Positions 9,761-17,500 of a DNA stretch of 25,398 bases are shown here, piece by piece. Every line of letters starts with the position of its first letter. The stretch's first letter is position 1. A model generated the notes under the pieces. That model was given only the letters and a program-made list of their open reading frames with translations, ran no database searches and was not told the origin of the DNA. Both the position numbers and the translations under genes were made by a program. Origin of the DNA: Chromera velia (lineage: Eukaryota; Sar; Chromeraceae); assembly GCA_018398765.1 (NCBI GenBank), contig JAHBMJ010001546.1, positions 1,187 through 26,584 on the forward strand, read 5' to 3'.

Positions 9761-10190
9761 TCACAGGCCCAACGAGCAGTCGAGACCACTCCTGGATAAA
9801 TCTGAGGAGGTAAGCGCGTCTGTTCTTGGCCCCACCTTGTGAGGAAAAGAGGGGATCAGGCGAATTAGAGGGGTCAGAAGAGAAAGGGCCCGGCGGGAGG
9901 ATTCGGGAGGGGGGGGAGGGACAGGTGGCTCCATAAAAGGCTCAATCTGGTTGTGATATTCCCACAGACCCGGCCAGCGTTGTTCTGCGAAACTTTTGAC
10001 TGCAACTGCCAATGATACAAGCTCTTCATCTGATATGGGGGTGGATCGGTTGGAACAGAAGAGCAAAGGGCATTCAGAAAGGTTCTGATGGGGCAGAAGG
10101 GCGTCTTCTTGCTCTGGTTCGATTGGAGGGGGGCAGAGGGAAAAAGAGACAGATGCGTGGTCGGGGGAGGCAATGCCATTAAAGAGGGAC
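9761..10190 (-). pseudogene. LINE copy 1 endonuclease C-terminus and linker
   Basis: In one minus-strand frame the order is ASPDHASVSFSL, a Pro/Glu-rich stretch, ALLPHQNLSECPLLF, CSNRSTPISDEELVSL, then KSFAEQRWPGLWEYHNQIEP and a poly-Pro run. The SPDHA.VSF segment matches the C-terminal Ser-Asp-His block of APE-type LINE endonucleases, which carries the general-base His and its Asp partner. This implies the full element had an APE endonuclease and was cut 5' here. The HQNLS and SDEE segments align with copies 2 and 3. A TAG lies a few codons upstream of the SPDH block, so the reading frame is broken. Confidence 0.6.
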
Positions 10191-10290
10191 TAAGCCTTTC
10201 ATGCAGAAAAAAACACTTCCAAAGAACTTTCTGATAAAAAATCTGGCTGAACCTCTCAAGTACCACTCTCTAGGCATCGGCTAAACAAAA

Positions 10291-11120
10291 AAAAAAAGAT
10301 CCCTCAAAACCCTTTACTTTTTTTTTTTTCAGTCAAACAACTGTTGTTTAAATGTTGCACAGGTGTTGTTCATGTGTTGCACAACTGTTGTTAAGTGTTG
10401 TTTAGAGTAGAATTTACTGTAGAAAAGTAAAAAAGAAGAAAAAAAAAAGATCTCCTCCTAGATCTCCTCTGATCATTTACTTTTTTTTCTTTTTTTTTTT
10501 TTTAGCTGACGCCCAGACTACTCTTTTGGTAAAAAGGGAAGACGACCATCGACACAACCGTTGACCAACTTTTTTGCAAGCTTAACCAAGCGGGTGGTCG
10601 CAACGTCATGAAATAGGAACACAGAGAATGATCTGACAATCAAGCGGCAGCAGCATCTACCCTTGTAACTTTTGATAATGAATGAGTGTTGTGTTTTTCA
10701 ATTTTGTTGCGTACGTACTGTTGAGACAATCAAGAAATTTTGATTTAACACTTGCATTCATGCAACGTACTATAAGTTTATAACTAAAGAAATAAACTTT
10801 CTAGCAATTTAACTTTAGTAAACTTTAGATATGGTTCAACGCAGGGTTTAGCATAAAGTTTAAGAGAAAATCAATGAAGTTGCTCATGCTATACTGCTTA
10901 CATGCATATGGGCATAAATAATTAAATATTAAATCGCTTAAATTTGGGCTTTAATTTTTGCTTATCGTTTATTTAAAAAGTTCACTGTATGAAGTTGGTG
11001 CAAAGTTATGTCGGCAATAACTTATCTCTCTTGTTATTCCTTATCTTCCTTATAACTCAGAATAACACTAACATTATGTCTGGTTGTAGAAGTCATTAAT
11101 CTCACTGCACAAACAAACTG
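10291..11120. other. Spacer with homopolymer runs and TGTTG-rich patch
   Basis: Two blocks of poly-A followed by poly-T (about 10285-10330 and 10440-10503) enclose a patch rich in TGTTG (10336-10415). The rest is AT-rich, with no open frame worth reporting. The region separates LINE copy 1 from the hAT insertion. Confidence 0.5.
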
Positions 11121-11128
11121 CTGGCATC
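11121..11128. repeat. hAT target-site duplication, left copy
   Basis: CTGGCATC directly abuts the left terminal inverted repeat and is repeated exactly at 12720-12727. Eight bases is the known duplication length for hAT transposons. Confidence 0.92.
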
Positions 11129-11170
11129 TACTGACCATGTTTGATTTGATTTGATTTGATTTGATTTGAG
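11129..11170 (+). repeat. hAT left terminal inverted repeat plus (TTTGA)n
   Basis: A 19-bp terminal repeat followed by about six head-to-tail TTTGA units that run to the end of the array near 11169. The single mismatch to the right end is the third base (C here, G at the right). Confidence 0.93.
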
Positions 11171-11616
11171 GTAGGGCTTAAGCTCAAATCAAATATCCAG
11201 TCAGGGAGGACCTAGTGTTTAAAGACCTATCAAATACGATCAAATATTTGATCAATATGACTTTCAACCTCAAATATGAAGGTCCCGAAAAAACTTTTTG
11301 CAAGTACCGATCTGTCACGCATGCTGATTCAAATGAAAAAACCTAAATCTTGATGGTTTGCTCTCAAAAAAAAACGTTTTGAGCTGCACCGAAATTGATG
11401 TTTCACCTCCTTTTACTTCATGCAGAGGTAAACCGATCAGCTAAACGTTTTCCCAAACAGCTGTATTGACTTTTCTGGTGCTGGAACATCTTTTACGGCC
11501 CCCTTTTTGAGCGTCTGCAAACATTTTACACCCCGTAAAGACATGTCACACAATCTGACAGGGTCGAACGGGAAGAAGGAGGCATTTGTTTTTAGAGCCG
11601 GGTACATAAAAAAAAT

Positions 11617-12304
11617 ATGGTGACCACTGACTTTCTAGCCAGTGCTGGCTGGCCTCATCTCACAGAAAACGAAGCATTGCGAAAGCTGGTCAAGGCACTG
11701 GACCCCCGCCACGATCTCCTGTCTGTGGGAAAGGTGCAGAGACTTCTGCTTCCAACACTGAAGAACGAGATTATTCTATCAATCAAAGACAGGTTGAGAA
11801 AAGCAGCGACCCGACGAGTGTCGATCACCCTCAACATGTGGTCGCATTCAGGAAAGTCAGGGTTCCTGGCGATCACAATCCATTGGCTGACAGAGAACTT
11901 TGAGATAGATTCAGCCTCCTTTTTAGATCCCGAGACGACAATCTACCACGGGGCTGAGCAGATCGGAGAGATGGTTCGAAAGGTCCTGAATCTGCTCGGG
12001 ATTTTGCTTGAGGAAGTTCTTGCTGCTACGTCAGACAGGGGGGGGAACGTTGTCAATGCGGTTGAGCTTCTTGGACTGCCATGGGTCCCTTGCTTGGCAT
12101 ATGTAATCTACAACACGGTTGTCACCGTTCTGAAAAACGACCCGGAAGCATAGAGAATCGTTTCGACAGCGCGGGAGAGTGCACCCACTCCTGGAAAGCC
12201 GAAAAGCCAGAGAAAAAGCTCTCAGCAGCTCCCACCACCGATCGATTCGATTCACATTGAAGAAAGTGATCATGAAGAAGAGGAAAAAGAAGTGCCATAT
12301 ATAT
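11617..12304 (+). pseudogene. hAT transposase relic: catalytic Asp to Asn, nonsense codon, internal deletion
   Basis: The ATG frame encodes 178 residues to TAG at 12151-12153. It aligns with the RNase-H-like catalytic region of hAT transposases: LVKALDPRHDLLS, then VSITLNMWSHSGKSGFLAIT where the family has T-x-D-x-W (first catalytic Asp is Asn, residue 73, codon 11833-11835), then ATSDRGGNVV (second Asp kept, residue 140), then CLAYVIYNTVV where C-x2-H is usual (His is Tyr, residue 162). After TAG the same frame stays open for about 49 codons: RIVSTARES, as at the start of the hAT insertion domain, then a Pro/Ser/Lys stretch and an acidic end (EESDHEEEEKE) to TAA. The helical insertion domain, third catalytic Glu and dimerisation segment are missing. 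An upstream frame (KEAFVFRAGY) is lost at an A-run just before the ATG. Confidence 0.88.
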
Positions 12305-12700
12305 AAAGCTGAGTGATTGTCACCTCAATTTTGGTACGTGCTCTAACTTTATCGTATCAACAAAAAGTTATATGTAATTTCAAATCTATCAATTCTACGT
12401 TCTTAATCTCTATTAGTACTAGAGTGAGTCTAGGAGTGAGTCTCAGTGACTAGTGTATACACACTGCCACACAGGCATATTTTTTTTGTGGAACTGATAA
12501 GTTATAATTTTATATATATTTTTTTAAATTTTTGAAACACACATCAGAAATGTTCTGATAACTATTGTTCATGAGAAAAATGATCAGAGAGAAGTAAGTC
12601 AGTGACTCAGTAAGGAACCCTAAGAGGTTAACCTCAAATCTTACCTCAAATATCAAATATTTGAGGTTGAAGCTCAAATCAAATCAAATCAAATATAATT

Positions 12701-12719
12701 AAATCAAACATGGTCACTA
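12701..12719 (-). repeat. hAT right terminal inverted repeat
   Basis: Inverted copy of the left end with one mismatch. It is preceded by complementary subterminal ATTTG/CAAAT repeats and by CAAATATTTG-type palindromes near 12649-12665. Confidence 0.93.
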
Positions 12720-12727
12720 CTGGCATC
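12720..12727. repeat. hAT target-site duplication, right copy
   Basis: Exact repeat of the CTGGCATC found at the left flank of the element. Confidence 0.92.
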
Positions 12728-13608
12728 TTAGTAGATCTCATCATCATAACGTTGCTGTGAGCCAACGCGGAGCTAGGCGCGGAAGAACTCATAACATAAT
12801 TAAATGCTAATCCAAATAGATCGATATTCTAATTCTAATTTGGACTATATTATATTATTTTAATTTTTTGGTTGAAAATTTGTTCACTCACTTTTTTTGT
12901 TTGCATGGCGGTGTTACTCCAGATGCTACCATGCAATTAATGCATAAACTGTCGTACAGACAGTAACAGACTGCATGCGATCGGAACGGAAAAATCTCAG
13001 GAGGAAGACTGACAAACACGTTGGAAGGAAGCGGAAAGGAGGAAATGAAGGGGGGGCGGCAGGAAGATCGAAAGGCCAGGGAAGGAAAGGGACTAGACAG
13101 ACTGTCCCTGTCTGGGGTTCCGCAGCGAGAGGTTCATGCAGATGAAAACAGTCCGATTCACCGAAAAGTGCAGAAGAATGAACACGTCCCCTTCCTTTGC
13201 ACTTGTTCCCCCCTAACTCCATGTAGGAGTGTCCCAAACAAACCGGTCGGACCACTTCGAAATTGTCCGTCCCAACTGGTGAAAAAACGTCCTGTCAAAT
13301 GGTCGCGCAGTCATGAATGCGCAACGTACCCCACTTCCCTACCTTCAATCGACTGCACCGCATGACTGTGTCTGCCTATTCACCCCCTCCCTTCCAAACA
13401 GGCAGATCTGTACCACAGTGGACGCATTCATTTGAAGCCATCCAACCGCGTAGATACCGCCCATTCATACTCCCAATCAAAAATCTCGAATTCTGTTTGC
13501 ATGTCCATCAGTCAGCCTTGCCAACAAACGGAGCAAACTTCTGCCACGCTTTTGCGAATTGTGGAACCACACCGCATGAATTCACACGCCAATCAATGAA
13601 TCAATCAA
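12728..13608. other. Spacer and probable 3' flank of the minus-strand gene
   Basis: AT-rich to about 12900, then mixed and purine-rich. Short frames on both strands (about 12926-13628) have no motifs. The last bases before 13609 are a short ATCA repeat directly at the stop codon of the neighbouring gene, and the 3' UTR of that gene is expected here. Confidence 0.5.
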
Positions 13609-14928
13609 TCAATCCTTACGCCAACTAGAATCCTGGTCTGCTCCAGGACTGGGCCGTCTCCCACCTGCAGGCGGTCGTCTGCCCTCCCCCTTCTCTTCCT
13701 TCTTCCTCCATCCCCCCTCTTCACCACTCGAATCATCCCCCCGTCTCCCCCTCCCGTCTCTCCCCCCCCCAGCCCCACCACGAGGAGGGGAGTCCTCCCG
13801 ACGACGCCACGTGCTGTCTTTGTCTCCCCCCCCTCCACGCCCCCCCCGACGGGAGTCCTCAGAAGGGCTCCGTCCACGCCCCCCACCCCCTCTCCCCCCC
13901 CGCCGAGAATCGTCAGAAGGACTCCGTCCACGGCCCCGCCCCCCTCTTCGCGAGTCATCCGACGGGCTTCTGCCACGAGGGGGGGGTCTCCTCCCACCCC
14001 CACCCCGACGGGAGTCCTCACTATCGTCTCTCCTGCGGGGACGGCGGGAGTCCTCAGAGGGACTGCGACCCCGGCCAGCAGGCCGTCGGCCTCCTCCCCT
14101 GCGAGAATCTTCACTGTCATCCCTCCGCCCGCGGGCAGGTGGACCCCGGCCCCCCCGACGGGAGTCGTCTGAAGGGCTGCGGCCCCTGGGAGGGCCCCGG
14201 CGTCCTCCACGGCGGGAGTCGTCACTCTCATCTCTTCTTCCCCGACCGGGGGGTCCTCTCCCCCCCCGACGAGAATCATCTGAAGGACTCCTGCCACGGG
14301 GGGGTGGGCGTCTACCCCCTCCCCTGCGAGAGTCATCGCTTTCGTCGCGTCGGCCACGGGCGGGAGGCCCACGACCACGACGAGAATCGTCAGAGGGACT
14401 GCGACCACGGGCAGGAGGCCTGCGACCACCCCCACGGCGCGAGTCCTCGCTATCATCTCTCCTCCCACGGCCAGGAGGGGCACGGCCTCCACGACGAGAA
14501 TCGTCGGAAGGACTCCGTCCTCTCCTGTCTCTGTCCCTTCGTCCCCCTCCCCTTCTGTCTGAACCGTCACTGATCGAGGGACTGCGACTGGGCTGCAGCT
14601 TTTTGCGCATTCCAGGGGGGATGTACTTTCCTTTCTCGGGTTCTTTTCCGGATCCTGCAGGGCTGGAGGTGCGAGGGGGGGGTGACCTGCTGGCTGCACT
14701 CTCTCTTCCTCTGGACTTTTCTGGCGTCTCCGATCGAATTCCATTTGGGACTTTCGGCTCTGCCTCGGGACTCACGACAACTTTGACGTCAGGCTGCACC
14801 GCACTCTTCTTGGGAGAAGACGCAGCACTTAGAACGGGTTCTAGAGTTTCGATTCCATCATCCTCAAGCTTCCAGGGCTTGTAGGATTTTAGTTTGGGAG
14901 GCTTGAAAAGCTTGTCAAGGTAAGCCAT
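13609..14928 (-). CDS. Arg/Ser/Asp/Gly tandem-repeat protein, probably RNA-associated
   Basis: A 439-residue single-exon protein. The start chosen is ATG at 14926-14928 (context AAG-ATG-G, A at -3 and G at +4); the frame stays open upstream but has no further ATG. The N-terminus reads MAYLDKLFKPPKLKSYKPWK, followed by a Ser/Pro/Glu/Lys-rich linker. Near residue 107 is GKYIPPGMRKK, like the Y-[IV]-P-P-x-x-R motifs of eIF3g and DDX3-type factors. From about residue 120 to 385 run tandem half-units of about 18 residues, alternating RSPSDDSRRGG and RRDDSEDSRRGG types separated by Pro/Arg/Gly spacers. The C-terminus has three W-[RK]-[RK] boxes (TWRRRED, GWRKKEE, SSWRKD at the very end). RGG/RS-type repeats with acidic Ser sites suggest RNA binding regulated by phosphorylation or arginine methylation; an eIF4B- or eIF3a-like role is conceivable but unproven. 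Divergent from the gene at 15555. Confidence 0.85.
   Translation of the reverse strand: MAYLDKLFKPPKLKSYKPWKLEDDGIETLEPVLSAASSPKKSAVQPDVKVVVSPEAEPKVPNGIRSETPEKSRGRESAASRSPPPRTSSPAGSGKEPEKGKYIPPGMRKKLQPSRSPSISDGSDRRGGGRRDRDRRGRSPSDDSRRGGRAPPGRGRRDDSEDSRRGGGRRPPARGRSPSDDSRRGRGPPARGRRDESDDSRRGGGRRPPPRGRSPSDDSRRGGRGPPGRGRRDESDDSRRGGRRGPPRGRSPSDDSRRGGRGPPARGRRDDSEDSRRGGGRRPAGRGRSPSEDSRRPRRRDDSEDSRRGGGGRRPPPRGRSPSDDSRRGGRGRGRSPSDDSRRGGRGGGGRGRSPSEDSRRGGRGGGGDKDSTWRRREDSPPRGGAGGGRDGRGRRGDDSSGEEGGWRKKEEKGEGRRPPAGGRRPSPGADQDSSWRKD
13800..14540 (-). repeat. Coding minisatellite of about 54 bp half-units
   Basis: Within the repeat protein the DNA repeats at about 54 bases (one half-unit) and about 110 bases (one pair), with spacers of variable length. 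The repetition keeps two other frames open: a second minus-strand frame and a plus-strand frame rich in Ser/Arg/Pro over the same interval. Both are best read as shadows. Confidence 0.8.
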
Positions 14929-15194
14929 CTTGACTGTTCCGAGACTGCCAGACGAAACTGCTGGCAACAAAAGAGCAAACGCAGAGCTCAAAAAACACAC
15001 TCGAGGGATCAGGGAGGATCGATTCCAGACGTGTCACTTGGAGGGCAAAGGAACAGCGGGAAACAAGTATCCACCGTGCTTTTTTCTTATATTAATATTC
15101 AACCAAACAATCTTTCTTGCTGCAAGGACGCGGCGGTTTCGAACAAAATCTGCATGTGATTTTGTTTGTTAGCTCGGCGTATCTCGCGGCGGCG

Positions 15195-15216
15195 GCCCGC
15201 GTGCATGCACGCGGGC
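15195..15216. promoter_or_regulatory. 22-bp perfect palindrome with GTGCATGCAC core
   Basis: The two 11-base halves are exact reverse complements. The left half is GCCCGCGTGCA. The centre TGCATGCA belongs to the motif class bound by ApiAP2 factors in apicomplexans. Its place between divergent genes suggests a regulatory dimer-binding site; function is inferred. Confidence 0.6.
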
Positions 15217-15239
15217 ACTTGCGCATGGTCGCGGACCCC

Positions 15240-15251
15240 GCGGCCGGCCGC
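15240..15251. promoter_or_regulatory. 12-bp perfect palindrome GCGGCCGGCCGC
   Basis: Exact palindrome 23 bases downstream of the 22-bp one, in the same CpG-rich core. It could be a second binding site, or simply a product of extreme GC content. Confidence 0.4.
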
Positions 15252-15554
15252 CCAAGCTGCCTACAAAGATCTCCAAAGAGACCAAAAGAGGGAAAAATGA
15301 ATCTTCTGTTACAAGTTCTGATCTTCGAATCAAAGACTTCGATGGCCTGTTTGATTTCCGGCTTCATTTGTAGAGTGCTTTTTCCTCACAAGTACCTGCC
15401 ACAAAGAAACGTCGCGCTTTGCTCATTCAGCATTGAAGAGCCTTGAAAAATCACATTTGCGGACGGTATTGGAAGCAAGCGAGACGAGACAAATTTTGAC
15501 ACTCCACTCCTCTCCAAAGCCGATTGATCGAATCCAAACAGATCACACGGCACC

Positions 15555-15879
15555 ATGGGTGACGATCAGATGTCCGCCTCTGAGCTCCGCAGGCGCTACG
15601 GTGAGTTTGATCGATGCGGACCGTGAAACATTTTCATCGCGCGGGGACTTGATGTTCTTCTTGCCTTCAATCTGTTTCCGTGTGTTGCTTGCTTGTGGTC
15701 ATGCAGGGCCTGGAGGCACAGCCAAGGACAGTGAACTGTCTGCAAGTCAACTGAGGGCGCGGCAGGGTATCGAGGGAAGAAACTTCTCGGGCGATGACAA
15801 CTCCATGATGGTTTTGCTAGGCGTGGGAGGGGTGATCCTGGTCATCGTCGTCTACTTCCTCTTTTTGCGGAAAGCCTAG
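15555..15879 (+). CDS. Small tail-anchored membrane protein (72 aa, one intron)
   Basis: Exons are 15555-15600 and 15707-15879; the 106-base intron starts GTGAGT and ends CATGCAG. The ATG has a near-ideal context (CACC-ATG-G). The spliced product is 72 residues. It carries a duplicated motif: MSASELRRRYGPGG near the N-terminus and ELSASQLRARQGI at about residues 25-37. A short acidic linker (FSGDD) follows, then one membrane segment (about residues 49-69, rich in Val/Ile/Leu), and the protein ends FLRKA. There is no signal peptide, so a tail-anchored topology with the motif repeats in the cytosol and insertion into the ER or mitochondrial outer membrane is likely. The architecture recalls TRIQK-type or other small ER proteins, but the motif differs and I do not assign a name. 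It is divergent from the repeat-protein gene. Confidence 0.85.
15601..15706 (+). other. Intron of the small membrane-protein gene
   Basis: Canonical GTGAGT donor and TTGTGGTCATGCAG acceptor, phase 1. Splicing joins G|GG to make Gly16 and gives an uninterrupted product. Read-through would replace the conserved-looking N-terminus with unrelated residues, which supports the intron. Confidence 0.85.
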
Positions 15880-16330
15880 CGAGCCCAGCCTGAGGTCTCA
15901 GCTGGGGTTGTGCGATGGGCGATAATGCGGACTCAGGCTTGTCCGCCGTGTGGGGGATGGATGGGTGGCTGAGGTTGGGGCAGGAGAAACTTTTGGGGTC
16001 AAGGAGGAGAATTTAGGGAATGCGAAAGATCGGTTTCGAGTGGAAATGAAGGAGACAGACTGAAGAGACCCGCTGACGTTTGACTGTTGCATATCTGTCA
16101 CCGTGCGAAAGTCTTTTGCGTGAACGTATTGCTGAATGCATTTGAATACGTGTAAATTGACTTCCCGATGATGGGAGAACCCGCAACTGTTCTTTTTGGG
16201 GGGTTGGAGAGCTTAGCAATGCTCGGTTCTCGCTCTCTCTCGACCTCGGAGTTCATCAGTCTTTCCTTTTCTCTTTTCATTGTCAAAAGAGAGCGTCCCG
16301 CCAGCTTTAGAGTCCGTCTCACAGTTGTGT
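15880..16330. other. 3' flank, no gene recognised
   Basis: Probable 3' UTR and intergenic sequence of the small membrane-protein gene. Short frames on both strands lack motifs. No clear polyadenylation signal was assigned. Confidence 0.5.
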
Positions 16331-16545
16331 GTATGTGTAGCAGGAACCTGTGTACTTATCTTTGTCTGTCTTTCTGTCTGCCCCAAGTCATGTAGTCTGT
16401 CTGCATGTCTGCCCGTCTGTCTGGTGTGTGCAGCGTCTCTTTGCGTTTGCTGCAAAGAGAGTCTGCTTTGTCTGTGTGTGCCTCTGCCTGAGTGTACGAA
16501 TGTGGGGACACGTGCCTCTCTCCTGTCTATCTATGCTGATCAACA
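16331..16545. repeat. Degenerate CTGT/TGTC-rich simple sequence
   Basis: Degenerate TCTG/TGTC repeats, similar in kind to those at 234-384. They generate Cys-rich and Leu-rich spurious frames. Confidence 0.7.
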
Positions 16546-16555
16546 ACTGTTTGTC

Positions 16556-16722
16556 CATCTGCCCATCCATCCATCTATCCACCCATCCAATCATCCATCC
16601 ATCCACCCATCCATCCACCCATCCATCCATCCATCTATCCACCCATCCATCCACCCATCCATCCATCCACCCATCCATCTATCCACCCATCTGTCCACCC
16701 ATCCACCAATCTATCCGTCCAA
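16556..16722. repeat. (CATC)n/(CACC)n microsatellite
   Basis: About 160 bases of CATC and CACC units with occasional TATC and TGTC variants. The long His/Pro/Ser/Ile frame on the plus strand and the Met-Asp-Gly-Trp frame on the minus strand are translations of this repeat, not genes. Confidence 0.95.
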
Positions 16723-17266
16723 CGAATGTCTGTGGAGAGGTCTGTCTGATGGCCTGGATCTGGCCTGCCTCCTTGTTCCATCTGTAGTCATTCTGTCTGC
16801 CTGCCTGCCTGCTTGTGTGTCCCGGTCTCCTTTAAAGCACTTGTCTGAGTGTGGAAGAAGACTGGGTGGAAAAGATACGAAACAGATACGGTGCAGTCTG
16901 CCTCGCGGTGCTTGTGGGTGGGTGGGCGGGTGTTTTGGTTCTGCCAGCAACAAAGCAAAAGCCACAGGAAATTGGAGCATGCAGGTTCATCGGGCAGAAA
17001 TTCAGTCAGGAAGGAAGGAAGGATACGTGACGAGACGACGCTTTGAGGGCCTCCAAGGATTCACACACAGATCGACACAGGCAGAGGTCAGTCGGGAGCG
17101 AGGGCGCTTCTTTCGTTTCCCCAGTTGAAAAAGAGTCCACGGGCTTTTCAGTTGGGCATCAGTAGTTACATCACTTGAGACTGATGATTTTTTTGTTGAC
17201 AGATTTGTCTGAAATGAAGAGAAAAAATGTTTTCTTCATTTCTTTGTTCTTGCCTGCGTGGAATAA

Positions 17267-17500
17267 ATGCTCTCGTGCTGTGGTGCAGGTCTCCTCGTAA
17301 GAAAAGACGATATAGTCTGCTTGGCTGACTGTTGCTCAGCATTACTGGGAGAGGGAGTCGCCGCCAGTTGGGGCCCCCTGCTTGGGCGAACAGCGGTGGC
17401 GGAAGGAGGTGTGTTCAGCGAGGTGGCTCTCCGTGATAGTTGGTATCGCGATCCGATTCGTCGTGAGAAAAAGAAGAAATTGATTCGTGAACCCATTTAG
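17267..17500 (+). CDS. Hypothetical protein or terminal exon
   Basis: A 77-codon frame with ATG at 17267 ends IRREKKKKLIREPI before TAG at 17498-17500. A TGCAG acceptor at 17284-17288 could instead make it a last exon starting at 17289. The composition is coding-like: a hydrophobic/Cys N-terminal half, an Ala/Gly/Val middle, and a basic C-terminus (SWYRDPIRREKKKK). No family recognised. A second TGCAG acceptor follows at 17541-17545 with an open stretch to about 17660, so this may be an exon cluster of an unrecognised gene. Confidence 0.25.
   Translation: MLSCCGAGLLVRKDDIVCLADCCSALLGEGVAASWGPLLGRTAVAEGGVFSEVALRDSWYRDPIRREKKKKLIREPI

Larger units (their letters stand above)
7015..10290 (-). 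mobile_element. LINE (non-LTR retrotransposon) copy 1, 5' truncated
   Basis: The element is read right to left. Order on the minus strand: a scrap of APE-type endonuclease (C-terminal S-P-D-H-A motif, Asp-His codons at 10157-10162), a linker, reverse transcriptase (about 7925-9300), a C-terminal Cys/His knuckle (about 7300-7360), a 3' end, and a tail of six TTAG units on the plus strand (7015-7038; CTAA on the element strand). Several frameshifts separate the pieces. The 5' boundary near 10270-10290 is set by loss of coding similarity and is approximate. The 3' end shares sequence with LINE copy 2 (TGGAGT..TA..CTCCCGGG..GGC on the plus strand near 7055-7085), which fixes it better. No target-site duplication was identified. 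Confidence 0.88.
11129..12719 (+). mobile_element. hAT-superfamily DNA transposon, 1591 bp, internally deleted
   Basis: Both ends are defined. The left end reads TACTGACCATGTTTGATTT (11129-11147); the reverse complement of the right end (12701-12719) reads TAGTGACCATGTTTGATTT, an 18/19 match. Each side is flanked by the 8-bp duplication CTGGCATC. TAGTG-type termini and 8-bp duplications are hallmarks of hAT elements. Inside each end lies a subterminal array of TTTGA units (11140-11169 on the left, its complement at about 12673-12690 on the right), plausible transposase-binding repeats. The only coding content is a broken hAT transposase. The element is too short for a complete hAT and cannot mobilise itself. 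It could still be moved in trans, since its ends are well kept. Confidence 0.95.
14929..15554. promoter_or_regulatory. Shared intergenic region of divergent genes
   Basis: 626 bases separate two start codons pointing away from each other. The centre (about 15125-15255) is CpG-rich and contains two perfect palindromes (15195-15216 and 15240-15251); the flanks are mixed. The arrangement suggests a bidirectional promoter. No TATA box was assigned. Small frames here are not convincing genes. Confidence 0.65.

Noticed and set aside
13605-14744. Second minus-strand frame of 379 codons over the repeat gene
   Set aside because: Val/Gly/Pro-rich shadow of the tandem DNA repeat. It lacks the ordered N-terminus and motifs of the main frame.
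13811-14884. Plus-strand frame of 357 codons opposite the repeat gene
   Set aside because: Ser/Arg/Pro/Leu-rich antisense shadow with no ordered domain. The minus-strand frame has a good start context and recognisable motifs.
14929-15000. N-terminal extension of the repeat protein with a signal-peptide-like sequence
   Set aside because: The in-frame extension has no ATG (it begins at a GTG), whereas the ATG at 14928 has a strong start context.
16280-17128. Long plus-strand frame with His/Pro/Ser/Ile repeats
   Set aside because: It is a translation of the CATC microsatellite and flanking simple sequence; the minus strand is open there too (Met-Asp-Gly-Trp repeats).
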